Notes under the pieces: model-generated | The model's input: only the letters and a program-made list of their open reading frames with translations | Databases searched by the model: none | Told to the model about the DNA's origin: nothing | Assembly: GCA_020091685.1 (NCBI GenBank) | Contig: CM034599.1 | Location: 1,431,641 to 1,495,640 of the forward strand | DNA from: Lutjanus erythropterus | Taxonomy: Eukaryota > Chordata > Actinopteri > Lutjaniformes > Lutjanidae | Direction of reading: 5' to 3' | DNA length: 64,000 nt | Part shown: piece after piece, positions 57,697-64,000 of the stretch | Layout of the letters: each line of letters starts with the position of its first letter | Numbering within the stretch: the stretch's first letter is position 1 | Translations under genes and position numbers: made by a program

Positions 57697-59875
57697 AAGA
57701 ATGTTTTCACTTTAGGACACTGGCCAGTACAACACAGTGCAATATACATCTTTACTTTCAAATAAAAAAGGACAAAGAAAGGACATAAAAAATAAACCCT
57801 CAAATTTTTATGACAAAGTAAAATGTCACATACACAGAAACCGATGGGGACAATCACTCCAAACTGAGACTCTGTCAACAGCACATTCAGTTGCATTGCA
57901 TGAGCACTCCGACGATACCAGAGACGAGACGCGACCGACGGGAGGGGGCAGAGGTCAGTGCTGTAGTGCATCAAGTGACAAAGTGCTTTAAAGACGCGCA
58001 GAGCAAGTGAGCGGAGTGGATGGCGAACACGAGGAGGAAGATCAGGTGCAAACTTTAAGATTGTTTTAGAGTCATTTAAAACGATGTAGTGAAGAAACCA
58101 TCCGTCAACGCTCTGACGCTCTGACGCTCTGAGCCCGTCAGTCTGAGCAACAGCAAAGATTGTGCATGCACATCAACAGGGACAACATGAAGAGAAATTG
58201 CACATTCGTTGGAAAAATAACATGATGGAGGAAGTGTGTGACTGTAAATAACATGATGGAGTGTGTGACGGTAAATAACATGATGGAGTGTGTGACAGTA
58301 TGGCTTATAATGGAAGCTCACAGCTACAATCATTCAGTCCATTACAGACGGACTGATTTTTAACGAGGGTTATTTAATCAAAGAGTGTTTGTGCTGATTC
58401 GGAGAGTTCATCATGATTGACAGATGCAAAGTCACTTGGCCAGAAGTCCCCCGTCCCTCCCCCACAAAGACAAAAACAAAAAAAAAAAACATACTTAGAC
58501 AAAAAGATTTACAGGATTCTATGAAAGCTCTGAGAGGCCAAGTGGGGAAAATATTCTGGTGGTCCATTTTTGTAAAGTAAGAACAAAATAGTTTTCTCTC
58601 ATTTGTTTATTACTTAAGAGGAGGGAAAAGCAACTTTTGCCAAGATAATATTAAATTATTACATTCAATTATTTGGCACTTTGAGAATAAAGTCGTGTGT
58701 ATTGTGCCGCACAAAAAACAACAACTTTTTTTTTTGCATTATGAGAAAATATCTGAAGTGTCGAGAATAAAGTCAAAATGATATTTCAACTTTATTCTCA
58801 ATATGCAAAAAACAAAACTTAATAAAACAAAGAAACAGATTTTTTTTCTCTCAGTGCCTGATGATAATACTTGTTAAAAAAGTTTTGGCAGGTGATTTTT
58901 AGTTTTTTCGGAAATTTACCACTTTAATCTCAGAGAATATTTGATATTTTCTCATTATTCTGTGAGTTGCAATCTGAGTGTGTTTCTTGTAAATTTACCA
59001 CTTTAATTTGGGAATGATAGTTTTTTTCTCAGAATATTAGTCCCCTCCCCCAGATCCATATTTTTAGTTTATTTATTTTTTAACCTAATATGCTGTCATT
59101 CACCTGTCCTTTAAGTCATAAACACAGGAGAGAAAAGTATTTACATCAGAGTTAGAAATAGGAAGACCAGGATTATTTTTCATCTTTGTTTTCCTCTCCG
59201 GGCTTCCGTAGATTGCAGACACTGTTTGGGTTGTGGAGTGTGTCAAAGTAAAAGGCTCTGGAGCCTCTATTGTAGTGATGCACCTTTTCAAAACTAGCTC
59301 TCTGTCTCTGTTAAATCAACAATCATACAAATATAACATCTCCTGATTACAGTTAATAACATGTGACTGACAGTCAGGTCAGCAGTGATTTGTTCTCTAT
59401 GTTCACCATCATTAGTGTCTGAAATGTTATCCTATGGCAATGCTTGTGACTCCAACAACAGCCTCCACTGACTGATAACACAAATATACGACAGAGAGAC
59501 GACTCGTACGTGTTAGTCGAGTAAACGAAGAAACTAAATACAAACATGTTGTAGAGGATCGTCCTCCAGCACGCGATGAAGAAGAACGTCCAGGATGAAG
59601 AGGCGTCGTGGTCCCACAAGTTTCCTGAAATGGAAATAATCACCTTTCGTCTCTTCTCCCTGCTCCTCCTGGTCCCATTCAAGTGTTCGTGTGGAGCTGG
59701 TGCAGAGGAGCTTCGTCACGTTCAAGCATGAAATGAATGAAGCAGAGCAGGCGGATGTTTGTTTTCCTCTCCTCACTTGTTTCATAGAGACTCTCCATAA
59801 AAAAAGGCACCATGCACATTTATCAACCCCGACGGGAAGAGAACAAAAAACTAAATACATCAGCAGCTGGAGATC

Positions 59876-59911
59876 CTCCTCCTCCTCCTCCTCCTCCTCT
59901 TCCTCCTCCTC
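59876..59911. repeat. (TCC)n trinucleotide repeat
   Basis: About a dozen TCC units with one TTC interruption. On the minus strand they read as GAG codons and create a false poly-Glu frame. Confidence 0.95.
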
Positions 59912-60242
59912 CGTGTCGAACGTTAAGGCTTCTGTTTCATATAGATTCATCTGTTAAGGCAACCTGTCAGAAATGGAAATAATCATGAGCTTTACTGTAG
60001 AGAATGTATGGAGTCACAGAAATGCCATAAAAAGAAAGAAATCTGTTCAAAAAAAAAGAAGAAGAAGAAGAAGAAAATAAATGCTTAAATATGAAGAGCA
60101 ATAAAACAATAAATAAATTAAAAAATGGGGAAATAAAGAGATAAATAACAAAACATAAAAAGGATAATTATAAACACTTTCATTTTTTTCATTTATTGCC
60201 TATAACTTGCTGTTTTTCTGTATATTGTCAATTCCTGCACAC

Positions 60243-60302
60243 AGAATAAGGAAGAATAAAAAGTGATATGTCACTTTTTATCCCTGTATTCTTCCTTATT
60301 CT
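60243..60302. repeat. 60-nt hairpin with 15-bp perfect outer stem
   Basis: AGAATAAGGAAGAAT (60243-60257) pairs perfectly with its reverse complement at 60288-60302. A second stem of about 10 pairs (AAAAAGTGA with TCACTTTTT) lies inside, with a CCCTG bulge on one side. Confidence 0.85.
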
Positions 60303-61029
60303 CTTCCCTGATGTTAATAAATAAAACAAAATATACAGAGAAAACAGAATAATTTATAAAATGCAAACAATAAATATATATTTAAAATACCTGTAAAGAA
60401 ATATATAAAGAAATAAATATGTCAAAATAAATGAAAATGCTTAGAATTCTTATATTCTAATTGTCTCAGTTTTTCCAGTTATATTTATTCTTTCATTAAT
60501 TTCTGTTTATATTTCCACCGTTATTCTCCTGTTCTTTTACAGACTTATTCATTTTTGACTCTGAAGGATTTATGTGTTCATTGAATAATAAGACGGAAAA
60601 GTAAAGGGCTAAAAATCAATAAATGACATTATATAAAAAATAGATGCATGTGAAAATAAATAAAATGTTCAGAATTATCTTATATATAAAATATATATTT
60701 TATTTTCATTCATTCATACAGAAAAACAGACTAATCTATATGCAAAAATAAACAAACATGTTTTTAAAAATACATCCAGAAATAAATGAGAAAAGAAATG
60801 AAAAGGGTGGTCACACAAAATACTGATTTGATTTTTCTTCTGTTTGCTCACTTTGTGTTTTGTAAATTGATAAAAATAAACAATTACATTTTATATTTTT
60901 GAAAGTATTCTTACTTTACAGCATTTCTTCACACCTGCCTAAAACTTTTGCCAGTACTGTAATTATACCTGATATATATGAGACATATGGACACTGAGGG
61001 GACGTTTAAAAACTCACCTCATTATTTCT

Positions 61030-61105
61030 TTAGCTCTCATTTTCATAATGACTCAGGCGCTTCTTGGACTTCAGCTCTTTCAGCCACTGGGGGGAGTCTT
61101 CCTCA
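61030..61105 (-). CDS. kiaa1671: kiaa1671-like last coding exon
   Basis: 76 nt encoding EEDSPQWLKELKSKKRLSHY and ENES, then TAA at 61032-61030. The acceptor is CTGTGCAG. A long GACA repeat lies just upstream of it in the intron. Confidence 0.87.
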
Positions 61106-61118
61106 CTGCACAGAGACG

Positions 61119-61154
<36 letters not shown>

Positions 61155-63837
61155 GTCAGTCAGACAGACAGTCAGACAGACAGTCAGACAGACAGACAGA
61201 CAGACAGACAGTCAGACAGACAGTCAGACAGACAGTCAGACAGACAGTCAGTCAACACAGGGACAAACAGCTCAACAATGTGCTGAATAAGTTCTCTGTA
61301 ACTCCTGCCTCTTACCTGTTTTCTTTCCCACCAGGGGGGGGCAGTACGCGTGCTGCCCGGGGGAGGAAAGGGGACTTGGGGGAGTGAGACAGCTGTGAAG
61401 GAGACGGAGCAGGTCCATCGATCTGATTGTCAGAGTCGCCTCTCTTCTTCAGCTGAGCCTGAAAACAAAGATGAGACTGATTTAGGAATAAAAATACATC
61501 ACTGCCTGTTCAGAACACAGAGAGAGAAATATTCAGCATTTCAACAGAAGTTTTTTTTTTTTTTTTTCTGGGGACCCACTTTTTGAAAGTGAAAACTCAT
61601 CGACTCAGTTCACAACAGGACTGTGAAATCCTGGCTGGTTCTTCCTGAAGGGCTGTGGGTTTTTACTCAGACCACTTCTGAAGAAGAAGAAGAAGAACCT
61701 TTTTTGGAAGAAAGGGTTTGCCAGTGGTTCTTTGTAGGACTGAGGTTTCCATTAAGAACCCTTTTCTTCCAAAGAACCCTCCACAGATATGCATCTATGG
61801 TTCACACTGCTACCTCAGATCAGTTTTTTCACAAACACAGATTGTATCCAGATTGATTTAAAAAGTCTGGACAGCAACAAAAAAAAAAAGAAAGAAAAAA
61901 ACACATGAAATCTGTAGGTTAGTGATGTTTTGACCCGCAAATCTGATCTGGTCACTTGTGTGGACAGTCTGTCTTCAAGATCTGATTTGACAAAAAAATC
62001 TGATTTGTCTGCACAAAACCACCATGAAGCATAAAAACACATCACTGCATGTATGTTATATACACTACAACACACCACGCCCAGCAGTAAGTGATACACC
62101 GCATCAGACAGGTCTATTTGTTGAATGAATCACCTTTAAAGCTGAAGGGTCCACCCCCGGGAACAGGGCGATTCTCTGTGGCTGAGAGGAGACGGCGGGG
62201 CCGGAGTCCGCTCCTCTGACCTGCTCCTCAGAGTCAGACTCGTCGTCTTTTATCTCCACTTTTGGCTCTGTCACAAAAAAAGGACATGAATTACTGTCAC
62301 ATGTCAGCATGAAGTATGGTTATAAGTTAAACGGAGGTTTATTCAGTCCTCCATGTCTGAGAGAATGAATTTCTCAGTGCATCATTTTCTACCTTTTAGT
62401 GAAGAAGTTCATCTGATGCACAAGAACAGTCAAAAGTTTGGACACATCTTCTCATCTAATGTTTTTTCTTTATTTTTTATTATTCCTCTACATTGAAAAT
62501 TAATAATTGAGCCTTAAAAACTAGGAAATATGGCATTATATGTAATTATGCAGAAAGCTAAAATGTGAAAAAGGCAAAATGTGTTTTATATTTAAGATTA
62601 GATACTTAAAAAGCAAAACTACTCTTGCACACTGTCTTCTGCACTCAAAATCAAAGATTTAGTAGCAACACTTATAAAAATAATTTATATTTATTTTTAT
62701 TGTTTTGTGTCACATGCTAACCCGTGGAGTCCCTGTACAGCCAGTCCTCAGTGGTTCCTCCCTCGGCCAGTGCGGCACTCTGACGGGCGGCTCTGGATGG
62801 TCGTGTCCGCGGGGCTCGTTTCTTCGCCAGCTGAGCTCTGGAGCGAAGAGCACTGGTGTCCAACAGAGCGGCTGGGGCCTGGACGTCCACAGACAAGACA
62901 AATACATCAGCCGACATGAAGACACAGCAGGATAGTGTCAGTGCAGCCATGAGGAGGGCTAAGGTATCAGTATCTTTAAGGGACTGATTGAAAAAAACAC
63001 AGTACAAAGTTTTAACAAAACTTCTCCAGTAAGACGACACCTACATTTCATCCTTCTGGTACCCAAATCTAGAATTTTTTTTTTATTTTTCTCACAGCCA
63101 ATGACTGCAAACCTTCTTCATAAACAAGAGCCTTCAATAAAAAGGTATCAAATGAGGTAATCCAGTCTGCCCTACAAAGGAAAAGGGCAGGGACTTCATT
63201 TTTGTCAAAATTAATTATATAAATAAATAAGGTGTTGAAATGACAGTAACTGCAAAAAGCTCTCAGATCAGACTTACATCAGGGAAGGAGAGCGTCTGGC
63301 TCTCTGATGAGGACGAGGGCTGGAGGCTGTCCACAGTGTCTGTGTCATGTGACACAGCAACACCTGGAGTGTGAGGGGGGGTGGGCTTCCTGGGTGAAGG
63401 GCTGAGGTTGCTCTCTGAACTGGGAGTGGCCGGAGTGAGACTGGAAGATGTTCAAAAAAAGAAAGTGGAGTTGAAGAAAACAACCTGCTGTAATCAGAGT
63501 TTTAATCCAACGGTCTTTTGTTCCTGCAGCGACTGCTGGAAAGTTTAATTAGATTGAATGACCGTCCATTCTCATCAGTGCTGGTTGATGCTGTGATGTT
63601 ATTTTCTGACCACAGGAGGTCAGTGACAGATTGAGATGTAAATGACATCCGTCTGTGATACCGGTTAGTGCTGGAGCTTTTTATTACAGAGTGAAATCTG
63701 TTCACTTATCAAAGAAAATACCTGTCATCTGTACGCAGTCCTGTCTCCCAGGTCCCGTACTGACTGTCAGTGTCACGGACGGGTGTCTCTGCGTCCCTCC
63801 CCTCCTCTTCACCACTAGTACTTTGCTTCTGCTGCAC
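61030..63837 (-). CDS. kiaa1671: KIAA1671-like protein, C-terminal part (partial gene)
   Basis: Six in-phase exons: 63837-63722, 63440-63278, 62878-62722, 62267-62134, 61458-61316 and 61105-61030. They give the last 262 residues of a protein that continues past the right edge. Conserved pieces are DSQYGTWETGLRTDDS, LLDTSALRSRAQLAKKRAPR, TTEDWLYRDST, RIALFPGVDPSALK, AQLKKRGDSDNQ, SPSQLSHSPKSPFLPRAARV and the end SPQWLKELKSKKRLSHYENE with a final S. These resemble the C-terminal domain shared by TNKS1BP1 (tankyrase-1-binding protein) and its relative KIAA1671. The position beside crybb3 and crybb2 in the human 22q11.23 order favours KIAA1671. Its function is poorly known, and it is probably cytoskeletal and largely disordered. 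No lesion is seen. Confidence 0.88.
61121..61255. repeat. Compound (GACA)n/(GTCA) microsatellite
   Basis: About 135 bases of GACA units interrupted at intervals by GTCA. It lies in the last intron of the kiaa1671-like gene, starting 16 bases from the acceptor. The three overlapping Gln/Thr/Asp-rich frames here are artefacts of the repeat. Confidence 0.95.
61316..61458 (-). CDS. kiaa1671: kiaa1671-like exon (second from end)
   Basis: 143 nt encoding AQLKKRGDSDNQIDGPAPSP, SQLSHSPKSPFLPRAARVLP and PPGGKEN. The acceptor is TGTTTTCAG and the donor is CAG followed by GTAAGA. Confidence 0.88.
61630..61795. repeat. GGTTCT-family repeat, inverted copy
   Basis: 'ggttcttcctgaagggctgt' is the exact reverse complement of sequence at about 52200-52219. 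The flanking 'gaggtttccattaagaaccc' matches the 52110-52130 region in reverse. It lies in a kiaa1671-like intron. Confidence 0.75.
62134..62267 (-). CDS. kiaa1671: kiaa1671-like exon (third from end)
   Basis: 134 nt encoding PKVEIKDDESDSEEQVRGAD and QRIALFPGVDPSALK. It has an acidic first half. The acceptor is TTTTGTGACAG and the donor is AAG followed by GTGATT. Confidence 0.87.
62722..62878 (-). CDS. kiaa1671: kiaa1671-like exon (fourth from end)
   Basis: 157 nt encoding APAALLDTSALRSRAQLAKK, RAPRTRPSRAARQSAALAEG and GTTEDWLYRDST. This is the most diagnostic part of the tankyrase-binding-protein C-terminal domain. Confidence 0.88.
63278..63440 (-). CDS. kiaa1671: kiaa1671-like exon (fifth from end)
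   Basis: 163 nt encoding a Ser/Pro-rich segment, LTPATPSSESNLSPSPRKPT through SQTLSFPD. The acceptor is CTTCCAG and the donor is GAT followed by GTAAGT. Confidence 0.84.
63722..63837 (-). CDS. kiaa1671: kiaa1671-like exon (sixth from end)
   Basis: 116 nt encoding VQQKQSTSGEEEGRDAETPV and RDTDSQYGTWETGLRTDD. The acceptor is CCTCCAG and the donor is CAG followed by GTATTT. Confidence 0.85.
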
Positions 63838-64000
63838 CTGGAGGCACGAGGAGAGAAAGAGGATAAATTAAACTGTATGTAGGTTATATGACAAACGGGC
63901 TCGAGAGACGCCAACAGCAGCTCTCGCTTGACACCTGAACCAGGGCTGAAACTATTCCTATAGAAACTCAATTAGTAAAAATCATCTGTGTAATTTCTTT

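Larger units (their letters stand above)
57697..61029 (-). other. kiaa1671-like 3' UTR or downstream DNA
   Basis: No coding exon was found downstream of the stop codon at 61030. The region contains three copies of 'ataacatgatggag' (58218-58286), a (TCC)n run at 59876-59911, AT-rich DNA and a strong hairpin at 60243-60302. The poly-Glu frame at 59534-59950 is the TCC repeat read in reverse. Confidence 0.45.

Noticed and set aside
59534..59950. 138-codon minus-strand frame with a poly-Glu run
   Set aside because: The Glu run is the (TCC)n repeat. The rest has no conserved motif and lies in the inferred 3' UTR.
61121..61255. CRISPR-like regular repeat
   Set aside because: It is a 4-base microsatellite without spacers, in a vertebrate intron.
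60978..61387. Three overlapping Gln/Thr/Asp-rich plus-strand frames
   Set aside because: They are translations of the GACA microsatellite in all three frames. The real coding exons are on the other strand.
61030..63837. Assignment of the right-edge gene as tnks1bp1
   Set aside because: The C-terminal domain is shared by both paralogues, but adjacency to crybb3 and crybb2 is specific to KIAA1671. It cannot be excluded without the rest of the gene.

Overview
The window is vertebrate nuclear DNA, most likely from a percomorph teleost. The genes have spliced vertebrate structures, their protein sequences resemble fish orthologues, and the non-coding DNA is AT-rich with CA/GT, CT and GACA microsatellites and many miniature elements typical of fish. 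There are no bacterial or viral genes.

All six genes lie on the minus strand, so transcription runs from high to low coordinates. From left to right they are: the first coding exon and promoter of rnf181 (about 20-2110, cut by the window edge); pxn, paxillin (coding 6462-34389, 14 coding exons with an intron 1 of about 17 kb); ctu1, the tRNA thiolation enzyme (coding 35899-37553, with a 5' UTR exon near 39.57 kb); crybb2 (41218-45159); crybb3 (about 50.4-55.7 kb, interrupted by small deletions); and the last six coding exons of a KIAA1671-type tankyrase-binding-protein-like gene (61030-63837, continuing beyond the right edge).

The order kiaa1671-crybb3-crybb2, all in one direction, is the same as on human 22q11.23, so it is an old linkage block. 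Here it is followed by ctu1, pxn and rnf181. The genes do not form one pathway. They cover ubiquitin ligation (rnf181), focal adhesion scaffolding (pxn), wobble-uridine thiolation (ctu1), lens structural proteins (crybb2, crybb3) and a large disordered cytoskeletal or tankyrase-linked protein (kiaa1671).

Introns and intergenic DNA hold about a dozen copies of one AT-rich miniature element family, several other elements with inverted ends, Tol2-like fragments, a LINE tail and microsatellites. The points most worth checking are: the full-length 1,166-residue paxillin reading frame, with three large extra exons and a probable GC-AG intron; the cluster of small coding deletions in crybb3 beside an intact crybb2; and a (TG)29 tract ending 8 bases from a crybb3 3' splice site. 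I found no convincing new multi-gene system.
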